From the NCBI GenBank assembly GCA_023525715.1, contig CM042017.1, forward strand, positions 78,561,169 through 78,625,168: DNA of 64,000 bases, written 5' to 3'. Positions 11,506 through 23,145 of the stretch are shown piece by piece (within the stretch, counting starts at the first letter, position 1; each line of letters begins with the position of its first letter). A model generated the notes under the pieces. That model did not search any database and was not told the origin of the DNA. It saw nothing but the letters and a program-made list of their open reading frames with translations. Position numbers and translations under genes: made by a program. The stretch comes from Cichorium intybus. Lineage: Eukaryota; Streptophyta; Magnoliopsida; Asterales; Asteraceae.

Positions 11506-13185
11506 ACCTCTTTAGGTCTACGGTCTTCTAAAAAACAAACACTCTACAAAAGGTTATGTCTGCACGCCGTCTGCGTGGTGCAGACAAAAGTGGTCAGGAA
11601 TATCTTCAAAGAAAAAACAAACTGCCCCTTAGTGATTGATCGAGGAGCAAAAGAAAGGGATTTTCTGATTCATCGAGGAAAACAAAACAATAGTCTGAAA
11701 AGTGAAAAGCGAATCTGATTTTGAGTTCCGGTTAAAACCTGAGCGAAATCAGAAAAAATCGAATGATGAAATGGGTTATAGGAGTACCGATTGACGATTA
11801 CTAACAGATAGCCGGATAAGACTCCTCGATTCCATCTCTTTCGTTTAATTGTTGATTTGTTTCCCACTTCAAAGGCGTCGATTCCTTTCCTTCCCGCCTA
11901 CAATTTGGGTTCTCGCCTCAATTACGGGAAATCACGAATTCACGATTAAGTCTAACTGTTTATTAGGGCCGAATTGGACTATTGGACTAGTGTTTTTGGG
12001 CCTTTGGTATATATAGGGTATAAGTGATGCCACCTCTTTTGTGCTGCAATGGGCCTAAGCCTAGCTCGCTCATGGATTGGACCGGCCCTATATTGTTTTT
12101 ATCTATATAAAAAGACAACAAATTCTTTTTTGATGATATTCATGAATTTGATTTTGTGGTCATTCGTCATTGAGTAATTGATTAATGGTAATTTTTATGG
12201 CCTGTTTGATTGCGCCTGTTGGTAATATGACAAATTTGGTTTGTATAATTATCAAAGATCGGTTGTTTATTTCGACATCATTTCATGGTATAAATGGGCT
12301 AAACCGAGCTATACGAAAACCTACTTATATATATAATTAGTTGAGGTTGGTGTGATTATCTCTAATTCGATATCAAAATAATTTCGTCTTTTGCTGAAAA
12401 TTGTAACACATTTTATTAATGTGGATGTTAAAAGGAAAAGTAACATATATTTTTTTAGCAGCAATGGATTAAGGGGCAGTAACTTGCAATATATATTGAA
12501 TTTCGCTAACATATGCATTATTGATTACTATTATATAATCTTCAATTAATGTTGTTTCTAGACATATACTTTCACGCATCTGGTATCATCTGGTTGCTCA
12601 AGATATATTAGGGTTAAATTTATGGTATAATGATTATTAGGCCTACTGTAATGGGATTATAATATTTGATATAGAAGTTCCTAAAATATAAAAGAAATTT
12701 TTACGGCTGGTACTGCCTAGTCCATCACTGTAATGATCATAACATATTGTGCACCACTCAATGTTAGAGCAAATCCGAATCACCAAAACTGATTCCAAAC
12801 TATAAGTGACCGTTATAGCTTACTCTTGGTTAATCAGACGTGGTCTCGATACTAGTTGGGTAAGGAACTTTTTAGCACCTCCAATAGTATAATTAATATA
12901 AAGAATCACATTTTTAAATGAACAAGAATGCATAGTCAACAAAACAAAAGAACAACAAGAAAGAGTAGGTTACAAATAGTTGAACTTGTGAAATATGTTG
13001 TATGTATGTTAGCATAGTAACCTGCAATCGGGCAACTACATCTGTTGTCACTTTATGTACACTGCCATTATAAAGAACAAAATAAGTAAAAAATATGTAC
13101 ATTAAAAAAAGGGAGGTTAGGTATTAGGTAAACCAAAAAATTCTTTCATAATGCGAAAAATAATAATAAATAAATAAAAGACAAT
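11506..13185. other. AT-rich intergenic DNA, no gene seen
   Basis: No credible coding region. The only clear structure is a short hairpin at 11,558-11,585, where GTCTGCAC pairs with GTGCAGAC around a GC-rich loop. The rest is AT-rich with scattered short frames. Confidence 0.5.
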
Positions 13186-13280
13186 CGAGTCTCTCTCTTT
13201 CTTTCTTATACACCCTTCCCCACTCCTCTCCACCCTCCCCCTCTCCCTCCCCCACCCCCCCCCCCCTCCCCCTCCCTCTG
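13186..13280. repeat. Polypyrimidine/poly-C tract
   Basis: Almost pure C and T on the plus strand for about 95 bases, with a run of about a dozen C near 13,254-13,266. Low-complexity sequence; no gene is implied. Confidence 0.9.
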
Positions 13281-13763
13281 TATAAAAGTTACATCGTCTT
13301 TGTATATTTTCTCGCCGTTTTCAAAAAATAATTTAACAAATAAATATAATTCACGTAAGACTCTGTGGACATTTTATAATCTCTGATATTTCTCTTATAG
13401 AGGGAGAACCTAGATCGATTGCTCTAAATTTACTTGGGAGGATATTCTTCTTAAAAAAGGCTAAGAGACCACAACGTCTACTGTTCGGAGGATATTATAA
13501 ACAGTCTAATAATTTACTGGAATTATTCGGACAATGACATTCTATTTAAATTTGTAGTACCCACCTTTTTCAATTAATATAAGTTTGTTTGTGTGACTGT
13601 GCCATGAATAAAGAAATGTCTGAAGACTGTGATCAAATAATATATCAATCCTCGCTTTTCTGTCTGGTTAAATGACAAAGAATGTAAAGATTCTTTCTAA
13701 GTCGCTTCAAGTCTTCCATATTACCAAATCTATTATGTTTTTCTATTATAATTTTGGGTTAAT

Positions 13764-14925
13764 ATTTTAAAAGTATAAAACTTTACGTCTCAATTACTAA
13801 TTTACTTTTAACATTTTTTTACTGATTTATCATTAATTCTAAAAAAGTGTTTTAAATTTGAACTTTTAAAAAGTTATAAACAGGTTACTGCCGACGTGGC
13901 GGTTTCTACTTACTTGGTATTTTAAAAAAATTCTAAAAGTTTAAAACTTAACTTCTAATATACCCCAACATTTTTTATGTTACTTATTTACCACTAAATA
14001 CATATTTTTGTTACTGATTTGCTTCTAACTACGTATTCGTAAAAATATATTTTTACGTATTTATAAAAGATTTTTAATATATAATACATTTTTATTCATA
14101 GTTTATCTGTACAAATACATATTTTATGTAAAAGTATGTTTTTAATATATTTATGTGTATTGAATGACTGACTTGACATATTTTAGATGGGATGGAATAG
14201 TTGACATGGCTTCGTGATTGGAACATAATGTTAGGGTGTCTATTAAAAACAAAAAGCAAAGAAATGAGGGTGTACAACGCTTGAACTCGAGACATGTCCC
14301 TTTAGGGCGTACACTTTATCTTTCAAAAGACCCAAGTTATCATTTAGCTCAGTGGCTAAAGCGCACACCTCAAAAGGGACAAGTCTCGAATTCAAGTCTA
14401 CACACACTCATTTCTTCAGTTTTTGCTTTTTAATAGACATGTAGTTGTGGTGATCCAGTCACCAAACAATGTCAGTCATTCAATACCATCTAACATGTCA
14501 ATTTAGCCATTTAATACACATAAATAAACTAAAAACATATTTTTACATAAAAAAAGTTTATTTATAATGATAAAATGTAGTTAAAAATGCATTTTATATA
14601 TAAATAAAATGTTTTATAAATAGGAAAAAATACATTTTTACGAATATGTATTTTGTGGCAAATCAATAACAAAAATACATAGTTAGTGACAAATTAGTAA
14701 GGAAAAATGTTAGGGAAGATTAGAAATTAAGATGAAAACTTTTGAACTTCTATAGAATTTCAAGACAACGGAAACCAACACGACAGCGTTAACCTGTTGG
14801 TTACCTTCTAAAATTTCAAATGTGAAACGTTTTATCAGAATTCATGGCAATATATGTAACAAAAAGTTGTTATGGTAATTAGCAATTGAGGTGTAAACTT
14901 TTGGAGTTTTCTAGAAGATTGTAAA
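13764..14925. repeat. Fold-back element (long inverted repeat)
   Basis: The left arm (about 13,764-14,215) and the reverse complement of the right arm (about 14,440-14,925) align throughout. Both contain a block about CTAACTA/ACATA...TTTTTGTTA next to TTACCAC/TTTGCCAC, and a shared GC-richer island (near 13,890-13,905 on the left and 14,776-14,800 on the right). The arms are clearly diverged, so this is old. It resembles a fold-back element or a large MITE. No transposase is present, and edges are accurate only to tens of bases. Confidence 0.7.
14230..14440. other. Inverted pair of tRNA-derived SINE-like sequences
   Basis: The right half (about 14,335-14,440, plus strand) has TAGCTCAGTGG at 14,345-14,355, a good RNA polymerase III A box of tRNA type, and TCTCGAATTCAAG near 14,385-14,397, a weak B box. 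It ends with a T-rich tail before AATAGACA. The left half (14,230-14,312) is the reverse complement of the same sequence from the B box to the tail, with its A box not preserved. Together they form the centre of the fold-back element. It may be a SINE or a tRNA-like pseudogene; it does not fold as a complete tRNA by eye. Confidence 0.5.
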
Positions 14926-15361
14926 CACATTTATATTGTTTTATGACAAACCACAGGATGTGATACTTATGCTTTACAAGTATGCTTCCTTCTTACATTG
15001 TATATGTGTTGAAAATGCTCCAAAAACCTAATTATGCATGTCGATATGTTGCCGTCTGATGGACAACCTTTATGGAAGTGTTGCATTAAACTATACTACA
15101 TCAACATAATACTTCCCTTTTACGTAACATCTTACTTATTGTTGTTGTGTATTTTTAATTTCAAGCAAGGGCCGAAATTACCATCTATTATGGAGTTATT
15201 TATTTGGCTCTTAAGTTTGCTATCGATTAGGAATGCTTCGTATCTATTAGGATTTTGAGTTCATTAGGACTCTTTTAATTCTATTATGTAAAACCATCTA
15301 GATGTCATATTTTAATTCAGTCCATCAACTCACTTATTCTTTTCCATTTGCTGGTATACAG
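14926..15361. other. AT-rich spacer, no gene seen
   Basis: About 440 bases between the fold-back element and the next LTR. One 74-codon open frame (15,034-15,258) has no recognisable domain. Nothing else is seen. Confidence 0.4.
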
Positions 15362-15742
15362 TGGTTGTAAATATTCTCGTTTTCAGTTGAGACTCGTTAA
15401 TATATAGGGTTACAACCTATGGTTTTAAATTACAAGAGTTTCCTATTGAGATTATATCACTTCAATGAACCATAGACAAATTCTCACACATACAGAGTCA
15501 TAAAGCAATCAAAGAATAAGATCACAATATTTAAAGTGGTTTGGTTGATCTAAGAAATCAAGTTATGTCCACGAATGAAAAGAAGAGAGAGTGTGTGTGA
15601 GTGAGTGAGTGTGTGTGTGTGTGTGTCTTTGTCTCTATGTATGTGTAGATTTTATTAATCTTGAAAAAATGGCACATACAAAGGACACCATGTCATAATC
15701 TACATAGAGGCAAACGAGAATATTAGGCTACACAGCTCAACA
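15362..15742 (-). repeat. 3' LTR of a Copia remnant (minus strand)
   Basis: On the minus strand, a purine-rich tract GTGGGAGAC (from 15,751 downward) is followed by TGTTGAGCTG, the start of an LTR, directly downstream of Copia RNase H sequence. The far end is placed near 15,362 where the minus strand reads ACAACCA; that edge is uncertain. A (GT)n/(GAGT)n tract lies inside it. Confidence 0.55.
15586..15627. repeat. (GT)n/(GAGT)n microsatellite
   Basis: A compound run of GTGT and GAGT units of about 40 bases inside the Copia LTR remnant. Confidence 0.85.
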
Positions 15743-16205
15743 GTCTCCCACTTGAAGGCTTGATTGACTTTGAACTTCTATCATATGTACTCTCTACAAG
15801 TTTTTCACTCACTCTCACACTCTTTCTATGTCAAGTCTTCTCATCAAGCATTTGAAATACTAGTTGAAGTTATACAACACTTCAACATATCCAAGGTATT
15901 AGCCTTTGCAAACATAGCAACTAGATTTTCGGACCAAGGATTTTCTTCAATTCAGAGTCTCATCATTAATCAGGTCTCTAATGAAAGGGTAACTTATTTG
16001 AATGTGTTTTGTTCTATTATAAAACACCATATTTGCCAAGTGAACTACACTCTGGTTGTTAAACTATAATATACAATCTTCCTATTGAATCTCAAGTTCT
16101 AGTAGGAAGTTCTTCAACCATAAGAGCTCTTTGCTTCCTTACGGAATAACAATGTACTCTGCATTTGTGGCTGAAAGAGACTCATGGACATCCAAATTAT
16201 TGATG
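15743..16205 (-). pseudogene. Copia pol fragment: RNase H C-terminal region
   Basis: Minus-strand translation from about 16,175 downward gives LSATNAEYIVIP, then GSKELLWLKNFLLELEIQ, followed by NQSVVHLANMVFYNRTKHIQ. This is the conserved C-terminal RNase H of Ty1/Copia pol (family pattern ST.AEY, then E..WL..LL.EL, then DN.SA..LA.NP..H.R.KHI). Stops interrupt it after IVIP and after ELEIQ, and the catalytic Asp before NQS is replaced. It is a dead 3' pol remnant in the correct position before the polypurine tract and LTR. The rest of pol is absent. Confidence 0.75.
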
Positions 16206-16217
16206 TATTGGAACCAA

Positions 16218-17335
<1,118 letters not shown>

Positions 17336-17344
17336 AGTAGTATC

Positions 17345-17349
17345 AGATC
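17345..17349 (+). other. Target-site duplication AGATC (left)
   Basis: Five bases directly before the LTR at 17,350, identical to 24,994-24,998 directly after the second LTR. The match proves that 17,350-24,993 is one complete insertion. The target is the primer site of the Copia element whose LTR is at 16,218. Confidence 0.95.
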
Positions 17350-17897
17350 TGTAAGACCCGTATCCTGATTATAACATATACTTAAAATTAGAGTGTTAGG
17401 AATTATATGATTTTTGGTAGTTATAAAGCTAAGAAAAACTTTAGTTACAATTTCATATGAAAATCAGCATTTTGTGTCGTTTTTAGAAAAATCATAATTA
17501 ATTCTAGAAAAATAGTTTCGACCTCAAAACAGTGCACAAAGTTTACAAATTGAGTCTAGTACAATTACAAAAAATAATAGTAAACTTGAAAATGACATTA
17601 TCTATGGTAAAAAATGCAATCTTTACTGATTAGTTCGGAATTGACAGATTAGATAGTCTGTTTTCAAAAATTCATAATAAATCATAGAAAAATCGTATAA
17701 ATACGTAAAATACATCCCTGGAAAGGTATTGAGATGAATTTTCTGAATATCAAATAAAAACGTGAATTTAATGGGTTTAAGATCGGCTAAACCAGTCTTG
17801 AACAGACTGATTCTAGAAGGCCTTTAATTTCAACAAAATTATATTATTAAAATCTTTTGTCAAAAGTGTCATGCCATTTTTTATTCAAGAATTCAAG

Positions 17898-17905
17898 TAT
17901 AAATA
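17898..17905 (+). promoter_or_regulatory. LTR TATA box
   Basis: TATAAATA about 550 bases into the LTR, followed by a C-rich stretch. The same box is at 23,694-23,701 in the 3' LTR, from where it could drive transcription into flanking DNA. Confidence 0.65.
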
Positions 17906-18634
17906 CCCCCCAAAACATCTCATAAACCACACCAACAAATCTCAATCCAATATATAGAGGTTTCTAAGCACTAGAGTGTAAGAAGTGAGCGGAAGGAAGC
18001 TCAAAAGCCTAGCGAAGAAGTTATAGGTTCCGACGACTGGTCATAAGGTAACTACAAACTTTTCTATAGCTTAATTAGGTATTGTAAAATAGTTTTTGTG
18101 TTAAAAAGTAGAATATTTAATAAGTATAACATATGTTATATTATACTCATTTCTAACAATAGTAAACAAAAACCTTAAAATGTCGTTATTATAACAACTC
18201 GTAATTCCGGAAATAATACCGATTGATTTACTTACGAGGACGGTGACTAGGCCGATTACTTGGGATCTGGTTGTTGGATTTTCCGAAAGGCTAAAATGCT
18301 GAAAGGATCCTGCCACCCCATCTAATCTTCTACCTGGCCGTTCTTTACTTGATAAATCATGGAGTATCATGTTGGAATTATTGAAGGGTTTAATGATGCG
18401 ACTATAATATAGTTAAGGATTAAGGAATGATAGATTTCTTATTATGTTAACAGTTAAAGTTGAAGGAAATACAAAGCCGAGAAAGATAAACGATATAGTC
18501 AACTATAATCAGGTGAGTCTTCTCACTATACTATATGTGACATTGCATGCGTAGGAAGGAAGATATGTTAGACTAAGGTGATCTTACCTGTTATGATAAT
18601 TGTATGAATTATTGCTATGATAAGGATTGTTTGT

Positions 18635-18842
18635 GGACGGAACGGGATAGCCCGCGAGCCAATAGGCGGAACGGGAATAGCCTGCGAGTCATTAGACGGA
18701 ACGGGAACAGCCCGCGAGCCAATAGGCGGAACGGGAATAGCCTGCGAGTCATTAGACGGAACGGGAAAAGCCTGCGAGCGATAAGACGGAACGAGAACTG
18801 CTCGTGAGTCTTCAGGCGGAACAGGGATAGCCCGCGAGTCTC
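18635..18842 (+). repeat. 30-bp minisatellite in the 5' LTR
   Basis: About seven imperfect 30-bp units of the type GGAACGGGAATAGCCTGCGA plus a linker, alternating between two variants. The open frame across it (RRNGNSLRVI repeats) is a by-product of the 30-bp period and not a credible gene. Confidence 0.9.
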
Positions 18843-19200
18843 ACAGACATATGAATGATTATGATGTGTTCTATGTTGTGTGATGGATCGTATGGTATTT
18901 TGAGGAACTCACTAAGCTCCGTGCTTACCCTTTCCCTATATAAACTACTGTTTCAGGTACATCAGGTACCATGGATGGCAAGGCGTGACGTGTATACACT
19001 GTGCTGCTTCATTGGAGGACTGTTTTTGAATGGATGTTCCGCTATGTTGTGATTTCATTAACTTTTGTTAATCCTGGGATGTTTTCATTAAACTTATAAG
19101 TTATGGAATCTTATGAAAATTAATTAAGTGACTTTTCTTATATTGAAGTTTTCGTTTAAAATTTTTTAAATTTACTCAAAAATTTTGGGATGTTACAAGT

Positions 19201-19213
19201 TGGTATCAGAGCA
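19201..19213 (+). other. Primer-binding site (tRNA-iMet type)
   Basis: TGGTATCAGAGCA, three bases after the LTR end. It matches the usual initiator methionine tRNA primer site without change. Confidence 0.9.
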
Positions 19214-20740
19214 CAGCTTGAGAGAATCAGGCTCACTTAGTGAGTTCTGGACTCAAGTTGAGGCTTAAGTGTTTTCTTAAAACATTTTTATGAAAGAAGG
19301 ATGTTTTATGAAGGATGAACTGAAGACACAGTGTGTACCGCCAGCCGACGCCAGTATGAGAAAAGGGTTAAGTATTTAATATTGTGGATGTTAAAAAAAA
19401 CATATGGTATATGTTTGCTGAAATGCCTGGTAGAGATCACACATTGTTGTATTATTATCTGCTATTTGCTAATAGAACTATATGTTAGTGCCGATAGGTT
19501 GCTTAGAGATTTCCACTAAGTTGTATACAATATGGACTGAATAGTCATAGAATGTGTGAGTTGACCTTATTGCATGTTCCTTGTTTGGTTGTTGCCTTAG
19601 GGAAGATTCTCTTATTTGAAAGACTGTTTAGTTCGATATTGTATACAACTACGTTCGCGAAACAACCTGTCATCACTGGAGGAAGTTCCGTCTTAGTTAG
19701 AATAGCAAGGTGGGGGTGGGATTCCAAGTATTCCTAGAAGGGTTGACATATGCCTTGTAAGGGCATATGTGTTAAAATTATCGGTGAGAAGCGAATTGGA
19801 TATATCGAGACGGGTCTTGGAACGAACATGGATAGGTGTGGAAGGTAGTAGTAGAGCTCCTACTATCGAAAGCATAGGATCCACGTTCGAGTCGGGAGTT
19901 CGTCACGAAGGATCCAAGGAGCTGAGTATGTGAGTGTCTAGCATAATTAACTTAAATGCTAGTGTAATGTGGTAAACTTTTATCCATTCAATTTTTGAAT
20001 GTTGATTGTGAGGTTAGTAGAAACAATTCAGATGCGATCATACCAGTTTGGTTGGACCGATCATGCTTAAGTTGATTACTGAGCTTAAAGACTGTTGAAA
20101 GCGAGAATGCCAAAATGCTATTGTGGTAGCTATTTTTCATGCAACTAATGGGCGCACAAGTCAGACAGGGACTAGAGGATGCAAGGGTGAGTTTTCCAAC
20201 TCATGGTCAAAGAGGTGCAAGCGGCGCCTGAGATGATGGCGGGTATTTTTGAGTCAACTCTGTACATGCCTAGTGCTGTGTAATAGTAGGGCTACCTACC
20301 CTTGTATTGATCTTGCTTGAGTGATTGATCAGGTCGTGTGGGTTGAGAGTTTGGATCACTCACTGGTGATTGAGGTAAATGACGATAGAGGTATTGACTA
20401 GGGTAGCAAGCGGATGAGTAACATATGGTGGTTGATGTAAACATCTTTACATTATCGAAACATGTTTATTGAGATAGTGTTTGCCCCCGATGCAAGTTGT
20501 TGGCTGAGCAGAGTGGGCTTGTTTTTCGTTCGAGAGTAAGGGCTCGTAAAAAAAAGTTATAAATCGAATAAACAGACTTGGACTTTAGTCCAAGTGGGAG
20601 AGGAATACAAAATTAAGGGAACAACATGAATATTATATTGAATCGATGAAATTATTAAAATTATAGTAACACGTCAATATGTTAATTCATTACTACAACT
20701 TTATATTAATACATTAAGAAAAGTTTACAGAACTACTAAC
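19214..20740 (+). other. Element leader and downstream flank of the RKD-like gene
   Basis: About 1.5 kb without a recognisable protein; short open frames (for example 19,331-19,519 and 19,552-19,737) match no retroelement family. A perfect inverted repeat, ACTTGGACTTTAGTCCAAGT, lies at 20,576-20,595 and is followed by GGGAGAGG, which resembles a polypurine tract. It may mark the edge between element and captured DNA. The part nearest 20,740 would be the 3' UTR of the antisense gene. Confidence 0.5.
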
Positions 20741-22295
20741 CTAAACCAGAGAATCAGAAAGAAGCGAGAAAAGATCTTCTACACTCCAATCTTTGTCATC
20801 ATTAGGTTGACTTGTACCTTCTCGAGGATTTGGAAGTGGTATGCTTTCAGTTATTGGAGGAGGAGCTCCAAGTGTGTAAGTAGGGCAGTGATGAGGAAGG
20901 GCTCTAATTCGGAACCAGTTGGGGGTAGCTATAAGAAGGAGGAAACCAGGCTAGGTCACCTACAAAGCCTCAAAAATTCTCCTCACTCGAAGACTCGAGT
21001 AAACCAGGGTTAATACTACTCATACCAGAATTAGATGGCAGAGATTGCTGCTGTGTATGAGTTCTTGATGAAGTTTCCCCCTTTTCCTGAATTTTTCTTT
21101 TCCTAAATACAACCTTATGCGCAGCTTGTATTAGCTTCTTTGTGCCGTCTGTTAAACCCGATTGTGACCCTTCAATTATCGCTTCTTTTTCTTTTTTTAG
21201 GTTGGGTATTAAATCTCCCAATAATTCTATTGCCTCAATAAATTCATTACCAAATTCCTGTGGCACAAATAACTTTAGTAATTTCAACCTTATGATATAA
21301 AGGAATTAAAAAATGTAGTTCTTTACCTCAGCACAATCAATAAGGGTTTGCAAACTCGTAAGTTGTCGTTGGGGCCAATGATTGATACCTAATTCTCTAC
21401 AGCGTTTTTTTAATTGTGTCGTTCCAATGTTGAGTTCCTTCGCAGCTTTCTCAATTGGTTCGTTAAAGTGTTCAGCTATTATTTCCCTACTTAATAAATG
21501 TCTGAAACCTCTTCCACTGCCACCTGCTATGTTTTCTGAACTAGAATGTTCATATCCAATTGTATTGTTATCATTCTGGATCATTTGAACATGATCCTGA
21601 TTTTTTGACCCAAAGATGGACATTGATTCATCAAAATTAGTGGCCTCTATCGGTAATAATTGTTGGTTTTCAACTAAAATCCCAGGATTTTGAAATCCTT
21701 CTAGGTTCCTTTGAATCACCTGAAGGTGATTTTGGTATTGAAAACCAACCCCAAACTCGGGATTCATATCAATATTGATGTTATCAATCGTTTGTAATTG
21801 ATTGTCATTTTGAATGTCAGCCATGAATCCTTGATTCATGGGGATGATCTCACTGCTTATTGAGGGTACGTCGATGAATGGATTGTACTCAGTTAGACCA
21901 TCCACAAATGGGTCTACAAATAACACATGTCAAATGATAAAACAAAATAGAATACTTATAAATGGATCATTCAAAAGAATTTAACCTGGTAGAAGGCATG
22001 GAGTCTGATCAAGTGCAAAGTCAGATGCATGCACCGGATCATCTGAGTTAATGTTCAACTCGGGAAAAATTTCCGGCTCATCGTGGAGATGCTCTATTGG
22101 TAGTATATCTGGAAGACTGTACCATAATTCAAAATCAAACAAAACATTAGCAAGGTAATCGAAGTATGGATGATATATGTCTAGAATGTTAGAGTCACCA
22201 AACTCTATTAAGAATGCTTGGTCTGAAGTACACTCTCCTTGCGGAAAACCAGGTCCAGGGTTCGACAGATCGCCCATTGAAGATATGTTTTCCAT
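20741..22295 (-). CDS. RWP-RK (RKD-like) transcription factor, four exons, 438 aa, inside an LTR retrotransposon
   Basis: Predicted nuclear DNA-binding protein. Exons on the minus strand: 22,295-21,986, 21,913-21,327, 21,257-21,026 and 20,928-20,741. Introns of 72, 69 and 97 bp have GT/AG ends, for example donor TTCTG|GTATGAGT and acceptor TTCTTATAG|CT. Lengths 310+587+232+188 give 1,317 nt with phases in register and no internal stop. The RWP-RK domain is at about residues 244-295: LSREIIAEHFNEPIEKAAKE, LKKRCRELG (271-279), then HWPQRQ (282-287) where the family has RWPxRK. After it, KKEKEAIIEG and KKLIQAAHKVVFRKRK fit the RKD subfamily tail. The N terminus is acidic; the C terminus ends in an acidic stretch (DDKDWSVEDLFSLLSD). 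RKD proteins are known regulators of egg-cell and gametophyte identity. If intron 3 is retained, a 394-aa form stops at 20,970. Expression is not shown by the sequence. Confidence 0.85.
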
Positions 22296-22380
22296 GACTC
22301 GGCTTTAAATATGAGTTTGTTTACGAACAAACTAGTGATAAGAGAGGATGAGACTGAAAATGAATGATACTACATACCTG

Positions 22381-22388
22381 TATATATA
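22381..22388 (-). promoter_or_regulatory. TATA box of the RKD-like gene
   Basis: TATATATA on the minus strand, 86 bases upstream of the ATG at 22,295. This would place the transcription start at about 22,350 and leave a 5' UTR of about 55 bases. It suggests that the capture included the gene's own core promoter. Confidence 0.5.
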
Positions 22389-22395
22389 GTATCTT

Positions 22396-23131
22396 GCAGC
22401 TGGAACCGAAAGGACACACGGAACTGAAAGGACACCTCACGTTTTAATTACCGAAATTCAAACTAACTACAGTAGATGCGACTTTCCACTACCCCAAGTG
22501 ATATTTTTTCAAAATTCTCTGCTTGACTCTGGTGAGAACGAGATAATAAAGAGACTTTTGAAATAAAACAAAATTTTATGTCTCCATATAATGGAAATAG
22601 TTTAAAAAGTGTTCAGTACTTCAAAAAAAAAAAAAAAAAAAAAACTTACAAAAGATGATGTAAATTTTATATTTCGGTGGAACACAAAAATTTATTTAGC
22701 CAAAAAGTATTTAAAAGAAATGTTGAATTGAGGCAAATGTGTGTTGAAATATGACGAATTCATATAAATACGGAATAGTGTTAAAATTAGGTGTTGCAAG
22801 TTAACTAGGTTAACTATGTATATAGGTAGATTAGAAAGTACTAAATATGTACTGTAGATAGTAGCCGGTCAAGTCGATGTGTGAGACTGTGAGAAACAGT
22901 TAGAGTTTTTTTGTACATCTAGAGTAATTAGAAGAAAAGAAGTATGGAGTGAATGAGACTAATAGGACCTTAAGCATTATTACAGAGGTATGTGAATGTT
23001 GAAAGGGAAAGATAATTAAATCTTGTAAAGTTTCGACAATAAGACGAGGAGGATTTTTTTAAGGACACAAGGACTCGATGGGAAATACATAGAGGCGTTC
23101 GAGAATGCGGATTTCGGGACGAAATCCAAAT
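22396..23131. other. Upstream flank of the RKD-like gene, then element 3' end
   Basis: An AT-rich stretch with an A run of about 22 bases (22,622-22,643), probably captured promoter DNA. From about 22,900 the sequence looks like the 3' end of a Gypsy element, including TTCGGGACGAAATCC near 23,113. The exact capture edge cannot be placed from one copy. Confidence 0.45.
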
Positions 23132-23145
23132 AAGTGGGGGAGACT
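23132..23145 (+). other. Polypurine tract
   Basis: AAGTGGGGGAGACT directly before the 3' LTR, the expected primer for plus-strand DNA synthesis. Confidence 0.85.

Larger units (their letters stand above)
17350..19197 (+). repeat. 5' LTR, 1,848 bp
   Basis: Begins TGTAAGACCC, ends GGATGTTACA. The TATA box TATAAATA at 17,898-17,905 would drive the element transcript. It contains a 30-bp minisatellite. The same length and ends are found at 23,146-24,993. Confidence 0.95.

Noticed and set aside
12091..12125. Helitron 5' end (TCTATATAAAAAG-like)
   Set aside because: Only a weak similarity; no CTAG-type 3' end with hairpin and no Rep/helicase could be matched to it.
14335..14410. Functional tRNA gene
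   Set aside because: Good A box but weak B box and no cloverleaf by eye; better read as part of a SINE-like sequence.
18604..18807. Repeat protein with RRNGNS units (and its copy at 24,400-24,603)
   Set aside because: It follows from the 30-bp minisatellite in the LTR; no start context, domain or conserved gene structure.
18635..18842. CRISPR-like array
   Set aside because: Units are contiguous tandem repeats without unique spacers, in a plant LTR; no cas genes.
20970..21287. Separate small gene of 105 aa on the minus strand
   Set aside because: Its first codons lie in an intron; from 21,257 it is exon 3 of the RKD-like gene.
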